Source: Streptomyces sp. SA15 (GTDB taxonomy: Bacteria; Actinomycetota; Actinomycetes; Streptomycetales; Streptomycetaceae). Taken from it: 64,000 bases of DNA. Positions 57,937 to 64,000 of the stretch are shown here, piece by piece (within the stretch, counting starts at the first letter, position 1; every line of letters starts with the position of its first letter). The notes below the pieces were generated by a model. The model saw nothing but the letters and a program-made list of their open reading frames with translations. It was not told the origin of the DNA and did not search any database. The translations under genes were made by a program, and so were the position numbers. The stretch is taken from assembly GCF_002291145.1 (NCBI RefSeq), contig NZ_NTGE01000113.1:1-64000 (forward strand), given 5' to 3'.

Positions 57937-58289
57937 GCTGGCGCACGGGGATGGGAGTACCCCGAGAGAATCCTCGGAACTCGCTGTGGGCCGGGCGGGA
58001 AGGGGAGATTTTGTGTGCCAACCGCCCTTCCTTGCACACAACTTGACCGGCCCGCGACGACGTTTTTTCGAATGTCGGTGCGGATACCGTCGGTAACATT
58101 TCTGAAGTACCCGCTTTTTGAACTCAGGTCACTCGAGCTTCTTGTTTCCTGTGAGTCGTTTGTGCGAAAGTGAGCGGCCAAATAGCCGACCCGCACCTGA
58201 CGCGGCATAGGTATGCACCAATCAGGCACCTGCTTTCCTACGAACGCGCATTTCGCATGCCGTCCTGCGGCTTGGAAGGAAATGGTCCA
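57937..58289. other. Low-G+C divergent promoter region
   Basis: About 350 bases between galU (minus) and the ricin-domain gene (plus). 58020-58270 is distinctly AT-richer than its neighbours, with T-runs (CGTTTTTTCG near 58064). It should hold both promoters; I could not define the boxes. Confidence 0.45.
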
Positions 58290-60176
58290 GTGCAGTCTCC
58301 TTACCCCCCACGCCCGCCGTACCCGCCACGGCCCGGATCGCGTCCCGGGGAGTCCGACCGAGATCTCGTGGCCCGGCTGGGCGGAGCCGACACGGACGCC
58401 CACGCCGTCGCGCTGCTGATGGCCCGGCACTGGCGGGCGACCCACGACTACGCGGTCATCTGCCTGCTGTCTTCGGACGGTTCGGCCTCCATGGCGACCG
58501 CCGCCGCGTTCCACCGGGTGCTCTCGGGGACGGCCGGCGGCGCCGTGCGTCCCCAACTCCTCGCGGCGGTACGGGAGACCGTCAAGGGATGGGCCGCGGA
58601 CGACGGAATTTCCGCTCTGCTGCCGGAACTCCGCAAACCGACCGGTGGCCGTGGTCTACGCGCGGCGAGGCCGGTCACCCCCGAAAGGCGACGGCTCGCC
58701 GAGCGCGCATTCCAGGCCCTTCCGGGCGCCTCCCAATGCCTGCTGTGGCACACCGAGGTCGAGGCCGAGCCCATATCCGTACCCGCTGGTCTGCTGGGTG
58801 TGGACACCGCTACCGCGGCCGCCGGTCTTGAGCGGGCTCGGGAGCAATTCCGGGCGGGCTGTGTACGCGCCCACCGGGAACTCGCGCCCACCAGGGAATG
58901 CCGCTTCTACAACCGTCTCCTCGACGTCCCCATTCGCCGGGGCGGAGCCCTGTTGCCCGATGTCCGACGTCATCTGACGGCGTGCGGGTACTGCCGGCAC
59001 GCCGCCGAGCAGCTCAGTCATTTCGAGGGCGGCCTGGACGCGCTGCTCGCCGAGACCGTGCTCGGCTGGGGCGCCCGCCGCTACCTCGACTCCCGGCCCG
59101 GTCGCGGCACCGCCCCGCAGTCGCCGGGCAGGCCTCCGTTCGTACGGCCGCGAACCGGCGGACGCCACCGCCCCGCCGGGGTCGGCCACCTCGCCCCCTC
59201 CCGTCGGCACGGCAAGGCGTTACTCATGGGCGCCGGTCTGTCCCTCGCCCTGCTCGCGACCGTGCTCGTCGCCAGGAGCTGGTCCGACGAGGGCGGCGTC
59301 CCCGGGCCACGCGCCACCTGGGGGGCGCCGAGCGGCACCTCCGTCTCGCCGGGGGACAAGGGCGACTCGTCGTCCGCCGGATCCCCGTCCGCCGCCTCCG
59401 TGGGCAACCCCGTCGAGGTCGGGCACGGCAGGCTCCGCAATCTGGTCGCCGGGCTGTGCCTCGACGTGCGCGACAGCAGACCCGCGGACGGTGCCGGGAC
59501 CGTGCTGGCGGCGTGCTCGTCGGCCGCGTCGCAGCAGTGGTCGTACCAGGACGACGGACTGCTGCGCAGCGCCACCGACCCCACCCTCTGCCTCGACGCC
59601 GACGCCGACGAGGGCTCGGTCGTCGTCGCCGACTGCCTGGTGCACGCGGGCGAGGTGCGCTACGACCTCACCGTGCGGGGCGAGTTGCTGCTACGCGGGG
59701 GCAAGGGGCTGCTGGTGGCGCCCAAGAACGGGAAGACCGTGGTCGTCGCCGAACGGGACGGATCCGAGGGGCAGCGGTGGGTCCTGGAACCCGTGAGCGA
59801 CGAGCCGGAGACGACACAGGGGGAGGGCCCGGCGGAGAACGGGACGCAGAACGGCAGCCCCGAGGAGCCGGACTCGCCGGAGGCCGCACCGGCGTCCCCC
59901 GACGCCGCGACTCCGCCCAAGGATCCCGAGACGCCGCCGGACGCGCCGGTGGTCCGGCCGCCGCAGTTCGAGAAGCGGATCGCCCCGGCCGACTGCTGTG
60001 CCGAGCCCGAGCCGGCCGCGCCCACCGAGGATGCCGACATCCTCCCGGGCGGCTTGTCGGACGCCCCCGCACCGGTCACCACTCCCACCACGACTCCCGC
60101 CACGACTCCCGTGACCGGGACCCTTGACTCCGCCCCGCTCTCGCCGCGGACGGAGTCGAGGGCGGGAACGCCCTGA
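58290..60176 (+). CDS. Sigma-like / zinc-finger / TM / ricin-B-lectin fusion protein
   Basis: A 628-residue protein from GTG 58290 (GGAAGG 9 bases upstream). The N-terminal 200 residues look like a degenerate ECF sigma: a region-2-like helix set (ALLMARHWRATHDYAVICLL) and a region-4-like part (RAFQALPGASQCLLWHTEVE, VPAGLLGVDTATAAAGLERA). Next is a ZAS-like finger (VRRHLTACGYCRHAAEQL, HxxxCxxC). One helix follows at about 312-331 (ALLMGAGLSLALLATVLVAR). Outside are a Ser/Gly linker and a beta-trefoil ricin-type domain (LVAGLCLDVRDSRPADGAGT, QQWSYQDDGLLRSATDPTLC), then a long Pro/Glu-rich tail. It may couple surface glycan binding to transcription. Confidence 0.82.
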   Translation: MQSPYPPRPPYPPRPGSRPGESDRDLVARLGGADTDAHAVALLMARHWRATHDYAVICLLSSDGSASMATAAAFHRVLSGTAGGAVRPQLLAAVRETVKGWAADDGISALLPELRKPTGGRGLRAARPVTPERRRLAERAFQALPGASQCLLWHTEVEAEPISVPAGLLGVDTATAAAGLERAREQFRAGCVRAHRELAPTRECRFYNRLLDVPIRRGGALLPDVRRHLTACGYCRHAAEQLSHFEGGLDALLAETVLGWGARRYLDSRPGRGTAPQSPGRPPFVRPRTGGRHRPAGVGHLAPSRRHGKALLMGAGLSLALLATVLVARSWSDEGGVPGPRATWGAPSGTSVSPGDKGDSSSAGSPSAASVGNPVEVGHGRLRNLVAGLCLDVRDSRPADGAGTVLAACSSAASQQWSYQDDGLLRSATDPTLCLDADADEGSVVVADCLVHAGEVRYDLTVRGELLLRGGKGLLVAPKNGKTVVVAERDGSEGQRWVLEPVSDEPETTQGEGPAENGTQNGSPEEPDSPEAAPASPDAATPPKDPETPPDAPVVRPPQFEKRIAPADCCAEPEPAAPTEDADILPGGLSDAPAPVTTPTTTPATTPVTGTLDSAPLSPRTESRAGTP

Positions 60177-60311
60177 GCACCACCGTGCCCCGGGACCACC
60201 AGTGGGACCTGTGGGACGCGGGAGCATCTCCGTGACCCGGTAGGCTTCCCGGGGCGCGCCTGTGTGAAGGCGCCCCCGGGACTAGAGGGACGCGAATCGG
60301 AGGAACCGGCG

Positions 60312-60956
60312 TTGCACGTGCAGGAGTGGCTCGACACGGTGCCCGCGGCCGCCGTCTACGCCTTGGTCGGAGTGGTCATCGGCCTGGAGAGCCTGGGCAT
60401 TCCGCTGCCCGGCGAGATCATCCTGGTCTCGGCGGCGCTGCTGTCCTCGCAGCACGCGGGCATCGACCCGGTGATCCTCGGCGCGTGCGCCACCATCGGC
60501 GCGATCGTCGGCGACTCCATCGGCTACGCCATCGGCCGCAAGGGCGGACGGCCACTGCTGGTCTGGCTCGGCAAGAAGTTCCCCAAGCACTTCAGCGAGG
60601 GGCACATCGCCACGGCCGAGCGGTCCTTCGAGAAGTGGGGCATGTGGGCGGTCTTCTTCGGCCGCTTCGTCGCCCTGCTGCGCATCTTCGCGGGCCCGCT
60701 CGCGGGTGTGCTGCGGATGCCGTACTGGAAGTTCCTGATCGCCAACGTGTTCGGGGGCATCGTCTGGGCGGGCGGGACGACCGCGGTCATCTACTACGTG
60801 GGGATCGTGGCGGAGTCGTGGCTGAAGCGGTTCTCTTGGCTGGGCTTGGTGGCGGCGGTATTGGTCGGCGTCACGTCCATGCTCGTGCTGAAGCGGAAGG
60901 CGAAGCAGGCGCAGGTCGCCCATCAGGAAGCGGAACCTGTTCCCGCCGGGGAGTGA
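60312..60956 (+). CDS. DedA family membrane protein
   Basis: A 214-residue protein, probably from TTG 60312, since GGAGGA (60299-60304) is 7 bases upstream; GTG 60318 is the other choice. DedA/VTT core: VGVVIGLESLGIPLPGEIIL (E-x-x-x-x-x-x-P-x-P-x-E), ATIGAIVGDSIGYAIGRKGG, FFGRFVALLRIFAGPLAGVL (GRFxxxxRxxxxxxAG) and FLIANVFGGIVWAGGTTAVI. DedA proteins are lipid or polyprenyl-phosphate carriers/scramblases needed for envelope homeostasis; some members move undecaprenyl phosphate. Confidence 0.92.
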   Translation: MHVQEWLDTVPAAAVYALVGVVIGLESLGIPLPGEIILVSAALLSSQHAGIDPVILGACATIGAIVGDSIGYAIGRKGGRPLLVWLGKKFPKHFSEGHIATAERSFEKWGMWAVFFGRFVALLRIFAGPLAGVLRMPYWKFLIANVFGGIVWAGGTTAVIYYVGIVAESWLKRFSWLGLVAAVLVGVTSMLVLKRKAKQAQVAHQEAEPVPAGE

Positions 60957-61010
60957 AACGCCGTTAGGGGTGCGGGGCTGTGGCACTGTGCGGCTCCGCC
61001 GCGACGGGAG

Positions 61011-61042
61011 CCCCCCGCTCGAGCGAAGTCGAGAGTTGGGGG
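61011..61042. terminator. Imperfect G/C hairpin between convergent genes
   Basis: CCCCCC with GCTCGAG on the left and CGAG with TTGGGGG on the right form a bulged stem between dedA (ends 60956) and the carbonic anhydrase-like gene (ends 61081). A probable bidirectional terminator. Confidence 0.5.
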
Positions 61043-61080
61043 AGCGACCAGCCGCCCACAACCCGCAGCCGCCGGACTAC

Positions 61081-61608
61081 CTACTCATGCACCCCACGAT
61101 GCGCCTTGGCCAACTCCGCATAGTGCGTACCGTTCAGCGTGACCCCCTGACGCTCCTCCTCCGTCAACTCCCGCTTGACCTTCGCGGGGACCCCGGCCAC
61201 CAGTGACCCCGCCGGCACCTCCATCCCCTGCGGCACCAACGCCTGCGCGGCAACCAGCGACCCCGCCCCGATCACCGCACCGTTGAGCACGGTCGCCCCC
61301 ATCCCGATCAGACAGTCGTCCCCGACCGTCGCCCCGTGCACCACGGCGTTGTGCCCGATGGAGACGCGCTCGCCGACGGTGACGGGAAACCCCGGGTCGG
61401 CATGCAGCGTGCAGTTGTCCTGGACATTGCTGCTCGCCCCGACGGAGATCCGCTCGACGTCGCCGCGCAGCACCGCCCCGTACCAGACGCTCGCCCCCGC
61501 CTCCAGCGTCACATCCCCGATCACCGAGGACGTGGGTGCCACGAACGCCTCCTCGTGGACCTTCGGTTCCTTGCCGCCGATGCCCGTGATCAACGCCTTG
61601 TGCGCCAT
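61081..61608 (-). CDS. Gamma-carbonic anhydrase-like hexapeptide protein
   Basis: A 175-residue protein from ATG 61608 (GAGGAG upstream). It is a left-handed beta-helix with hexapeptide repeats: VAPTSSVIGDVTLEAGASVW, YGAVLRGDVERISVGASSNV, QDNCTLHADPG, RVSIGHNAVVHGATVGDDCL and IGMGATVLNGAVIGAGSLVA. The three zinc His of gamma-carbonic anhydrases are matched by the His in TLHADP, IGHNAVVH and VVHGA. The length fits this group (YrdA/CaiE type). Carbonic anhydrase activity is plausible but not certain. Confidence 0.9.
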   Translation of the reverse strand: MAHKALITGIGGKEPKVHEEAFVAPTSSVIGDVTLEAGASVWYGAVLRGDVERISVGASSNVQDNCTLHADPGFPVTVGERVSIGHNAVVHGATVGDDCLIGMGATVLNGAVIGAGSLVAAQALVPQGMEVPAGSLVAGVPAKVKRELTEEERQGVTLNGTHYAELAKAHRGVHE

Positions 61609-61719
61609 CGCCCTCTCCTCGCCGTCGTCCTCAACACCGGCACCGTACGCCACCGGGTGGGGTGAAGATCACAGCCCCTCGATCTCATGGGTCCACCTGA
61701 CGCTGAGTACGGTGAGCGG

Positions 61720-62484
61720 GTGCCGAAGCGCAAGAACACGTTCTCATCATGGTCACGCAGCCTCGCGCAGCGGGCCGTGCACGCGGGCTGGGCCTGGGCG
61801 CAGCGCACCGGCTCCGTCACCGCCGAGCACCCGGGACGCTTCCGCTTCCACGCGCTGGGGACGGGCACCCGGCTCGCCTTCCCGCTCGGCACGGTCTTCG
61901 GCGAGCCCTGGATCCAGCTGGGCGCCCACTGCATCGTCGGCGAACACGTCACCCTGACGGCCGGCCTGATGCCCGACCTCGACCTCGGCCCGGACCCGAT
62001 CCTGCGCATAGGCGACGGAGTCGTCCTGGGCCGCGGCAGCCACGTCATCGCCGACACCGCGGTCACCATCGGCAGCGACTGCTACTTCGGGCCGTACGTC
62101 TACGTCACGTCCACCAACCACTCGTACGACGATCCGCACGAGCCCATCGGCAAGCAGTGGCCGCGGATGGAGCCGGTGGAGATCGGGCCGGGCTGCTGGA
62201 TCGGCACCGGCGCGGTGATCCTGCCGGGGGCGCGCATCGGGCGGAACGTCGTCGTGGCGGCCGGCGCGGTCGTCCGCGGTGCGGTGCCGGACCACGCGGT
62301 GGTGGCCGGGGCGCCCGCGCGCGTCGTACGGCGCTGGACTCCCGCCGACGGCTGGCAGCCACCGCTGAGGACACCGGCCCCGGTGCCGATACCGGACGGC
62401 GTCACCCCGGAACAGCTCCTGGCGCTGGCCGACCTGGACGAAGACGCCGCCGCCCGGCTCGCGGAGCTCGACGCCGACGCCTAG
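61720..62484 (+). CDS. Acyltransferase of the hexapeptide (LbH) family
   Basis: About 254 residues from GTG 61720 (ATG 61687 adds 11 residues). TACGGT eight bases before the GTG may be a -10 of a leaderless mRNA. Beta-helix: RIGDGVVLGRGSHVIADTAV, TIGSDCYFGPYVYVTSTNHS (the NH-S loop of maltose/galactoside-type acetyltransferases), IGPGCWIGTGAVILPGARIG, and AVPDHAVVAGAPARVVRRW. It should acetylate a sugar or similar substrate. The stop codon TAG at 62482-62484 is the first three bases of MITE copy 2, so the insertion fixed the present C-terminus. Confidence 0.9.
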   Translation: MPKRKNTFSSWSRSLAQRAVHAGWAWAQRTGSVTAEHPGRFRFHALGTGTRLAFPLGTVFGEPWIQLGAHCIVGEHVTLTAGLMPDLDLGPDPILRIGDGVVLGRGSHVIADTAVTIGSDCYFGPYVYVTSTNHSYDDPHEPIGKQWPRMEPVEIGPGCWIGTGAVILPGARIGRNVVVAAGAVVRGAVPDHAVVAGAPARVVRRWTPADGWQPPLRTPAPVPIPDGVTPEQLLALADLDEDAAARLAELDADA

Positions 62485-62648
62485 GGGGTGTTTTGAAAGT
62501 CCTGTGCGGTGCCCGCGGTGTTCGGTGCGTGCCCTCGGCGTGCCGGACGAAGGCCCTCGTAGCGGAGCTACTTGGGTCTTTGGCCGGTGCGGCGAGGGTG
62601 CGTGCCGGGCGCCGTGGGTGCTGTGCGGGACTTTCAAAACACCCCCTA
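62482..62648. mobile_element. 167-bp MITE, copy 2
   Basis: Identical base for base to copy 1 (56767-56933), with the same 21-bp inverted ends in a CTAG context and no coding capacity. It lies between the convergent acyltransferase and EamA genes and supplies the acyltransferase stop codon. Complete identity suggests recent movement, recent copying or gene conversion. Confidence 0.92.
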
Positions 62649-62673
62649 GGGGGCTTTTGATGCCGCAGACGCC

Positions 62674-63531
62674 CTAACCCGCCGCCAGCAGCACCGTACC
62701 CATCAAGGCCAGGCCCGCCCCCGCCGCCTGGATCGCTCGCAGGCGTTCGCTGAGGAAGCCGCGGGCGGCCAGGGCCGTCACCACCGGGTAGAGCGAGGCG
62801 AGTACGGCGGCCACGGTGACCGGCCCGTGCTGGGCGGCGATCGCGTACGTACCGTTGGCGGCGACGTCCGCGAGGCCGACGAAGGCGAGCGCCGGCAGCG
62901 AGGCCCATGGGAAGCCGCCCGACGGGAGGGCGTCCGCTCCGCGCTTGACGGAGACGTATAGCGCGGCTCCGCCCACGGCCACGTTGGTCACGCGCTGCAC
63001 GAAGAGGGCCAGGAACAGGCCGGTGACCGTCGTCGACGCCTCCGCGATCAGCGCGAACACCGCTCCGAAGCCGACGGCGGAGACCAGGGTGAGGACGATG
63101 GCCCGGCGTTGCACGGGCGCTCCGCGCAGCTGGGGTCCGCCCGCCAGGACGACACCGGCGACGGCGACCGCGATCCCCGCGACCTGCACCAGGCCGGGGC
63201 GCTCGCCGAGGAAGAGCCCCACACCGACGGGGACGGCCACACTCAGGGTGGCGAGCGGGGAGACCACGCCCATCGGGCCCAGCGCCAGCGCCTTGTAGAA
63301 GCAGATCATCGCCACCGGCCCGGCAAGACCCGCCGCGACCGCGAACCACAACCGCGGGCCGGCCTCGCTCCACGCCCCCGTGGCCACCACGATCACGCCC
63401 AGCACGGCCGTCGCGATCGTCTGCGAGACGACCACCACCGTCAGCGCCGGGGTGCGCCGGGTCAGCAGTCCGCCGCCGAAGTCGGCCAGCCCCCACAACA
63501 GGCTGGTGGCCAGGGCGAAGAATGCTGTCAC
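62674..63531 (-). CDS. EamA/DMT family transporter
   Basis: A 285-residue protein from GTG 63531 (GAGG upstream) with ten helices in two EamA halves: ATSLLWGLADFGGGLLTRRT, ICFYKALALGPMGVVSPLAT and, in the second half, TYAIAAQHGPVTVAAVLASL, YPVVTALAARGFLSERLRAI. Such permeases export amino acids, nucleosides or other metabolites. It diverges from the XRE-cupin regulator gene, the usual arrangement for local control. Confidence 0.92.
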   Translation of the reverse strand: MTAFFALATSLLWGLADFGGGLLTRRTPALTVVVVSQTIATAVLGVIVVATGAWSEAGPRLWFAVAAGLAGPVAMICFYKALALGPMGVVSPLATLSVAVPVGVGLFLGERPGLVQVAGIAVAVAGVVLAGGPQLRGAPVQRRAIVLTLVSAVGFGAVFALIAEASTTVTGLFLALFVQRVTNVAVGGAALYVSVKRGADALPSGGFPWASLPALAFVGLADVAANGTYAIAAQHGPVTVAAVLASLYPVVTALAARGFLSERLRAIQAAGAGLALMGTVLLAAG

Positions 63532-63604
63532 GGGTCGCCTCGCAGTACAGTTCGGTGAACGATCGGGTGCACCACATCATAGTGCAGCAAATTGAACTCT
63601 GTCA

Positions 63605-63618
63605 TCCAGAATATTGGA
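63605..63618. promoter_or_regulatory. Candidate operator TCCAGAATATTGGA
   Basis: A near-perfect palindrome seven bases before the XRE-cupin start, in the 93-base divergent region. TATGAT on the minus strand near 63577 may be the -10 of the EamA gene. Confidence 0.4.
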
Positions 63619-63624
63619 CGGAAA

Positions 63625-64000
63625 GTGTCGGACCTCGACCTGCTCACCCAGTCCCTGGCGCGCAACGTCAAGCGCTGGCGCACCGAGCGCGGCTTCACCC
63701 TGGACTCGCTCGCCGCGCGTGCCGGGGTCAGCCGCGGCATGCTGATCCAGATCGAGCAGGCCCGGACGAACCCCAGCCTCGGCACGGTTGTCAAGATCGG
63801 TGACGCGCTCGGCATCAGCATCACCACCCTGCTCGACTACGAACAGGGGCCGAAGGTGCGGGTCGTCCCGGCCGAGCAGGTGGTGCGGCTGTGGCACACC
63901 GACGCGGGCAGCTACAGCCGGCTCCTCGCGGGCACGGAGGCGCCCGGCCCGCTGGAGATGTGGGACTGGCGGCTGATGCCGGGCGAGAGCAGCGGGTCGG
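63625..64000 (+). CDS. XRE family regulator with cupin domain (cut by the window end)
   Basis: GTG 63625 opens a frame that runs past the end of the window; 125 residues are visible. The HTH_XRE is at about 8-62: NVKRWRTERGFTLDSLAARA, GVSRGMLIQIEQARTNPSLG, TVVKIGDALGISITTLLDYE. After it the start of a cupin domain is seen (RLLAGTEAPGPLEMWDWRLM, PGESSGS). This class senses a small ligand in the cupin and controls a divergent metabolic or transport gene, here the EamA permease. Confidence 0.92.
   Translation, partial: MSDLDLLTQSLARNVKRWRTERGFTLDSLAARAGVSRGMLIQIEQARTNPSLGTVVKIGDALGISITTLLDYEQGPKVRVVPAEQVVRLWHTDAGSYSRLLAGTEAPGPLEMWDWRLMPGESSGS

Noticed and set aside
1-64000. CRISPR array, rRNA or tRNA genes, riboswitches
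   Set aside because: No regularly spaced repeats of CRISPR length, no tRNA-like or rRNA-like sequence and no recognisable riboswitch consensus were seen anywhere in the window.

Overview
The window is high-G+C actinobacterial DNA and almost certainly comes from a Streptomyces chromosome. The evidence is strong third-position G/C bias, GTG (and one likely TTG) starts, ATGA/GTGA stop-start overlaps, ECF sigma/ZAS anti-sigma pairs, an EF-Tu paralogue of the tuf3 type, Tat-exported cellulases and a DinB-like DUF664 protein. I found no rRNA, tRNA, CRISPR array or intact insertion sequence.

The left part, up to about 34.1 kb, looks like variable chromosome-arm DNA, with live accessory genes among decaying ones. 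It opens with the last codons of an amidinotransferase (2-166). Then come small membrane and secreted proteins, a Crp/Fnr regulator (3467-4186), an RDD protein, an AOC-barrel secreted protein, a PAP2 phosphatase, and a response regulator/GAF histidine kinase pair (8475-11242). Gene remnants that I could identify by reading across frames are patatin (4.25-4.53 kb), polyprenyl synthetase (11.27-12.0), a thioredoxin-like lipoprotein (25.0-25.3), maltokinase N-cap (28.7-29.2), a TPR-type regulator (32.8-33.1) and a tyrosine integrase C-terminus (33.8-34.04).

The most distinctive block is 12.1-24.6 kb plus 30.4-32.5 kb. It contains three CBM-less cellulases (GH5, GH6, GH9), a stand-alone receiver protein translationally coupled to the GH5 gene, and a subtilisin-like membrane protein in which the catalytic Asp, His and Ser and the oxyanion Asn are all replaced. 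Divergent from these runs a seven-gene operon: GtrA, processive-type GT2, GT39-like GT-C enzyme, membrane-anchored beta-domain protein, small protein, REC-PAS-PAS histidine kinase and NarL-type regulator. The receiver/GH5 operon and the GH9 gene, 18.65 kb apart, share a promoter in which three elements (16-bp palindrome TACCTC(A/G)ATTGAGGTA, a -35-like box and a -10-like box) keep identical spacing. This points to a dedicated, apparently undescribed cellulase regulon, possibly tied to a surface glycan system.

From 25.9 to 29.9 kb lies a paralogous set of three ECF sigma genes and three ZAS anti-sigma genes. One sigma has lost region 2 and two partners are orphans.

From about 34.1 kb to the end the DNA looks like conserved Streptomyces chromosome: HipA-like kinase + DUF3037, two SDR reductases, a peptide-binding lipoprotein, ung, TetR/FAD monooxygenase with twin operators, a Gfo/Idh/MocA oxidoreductase, lnt, uppP, HxlR/thiolase with twin operators, tuf3, a spermidine synthase-like protein, an MFS pump, galU, a sigma-like/zinc-finger/TM/ricin-lectin fusion, DedA, gamma-carbonic anhydrase-like and acyltransferase hexapeptide proteins, an EamA transporter, and a partial XRE-cupin regulator cut by the window end. 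Two identical 167-bp miniature inverted-repeat elements sit between convergent gene pairs (56767-56933 and 62482-62648). Three genes carry short tandem duplications exactly over their stop codons.
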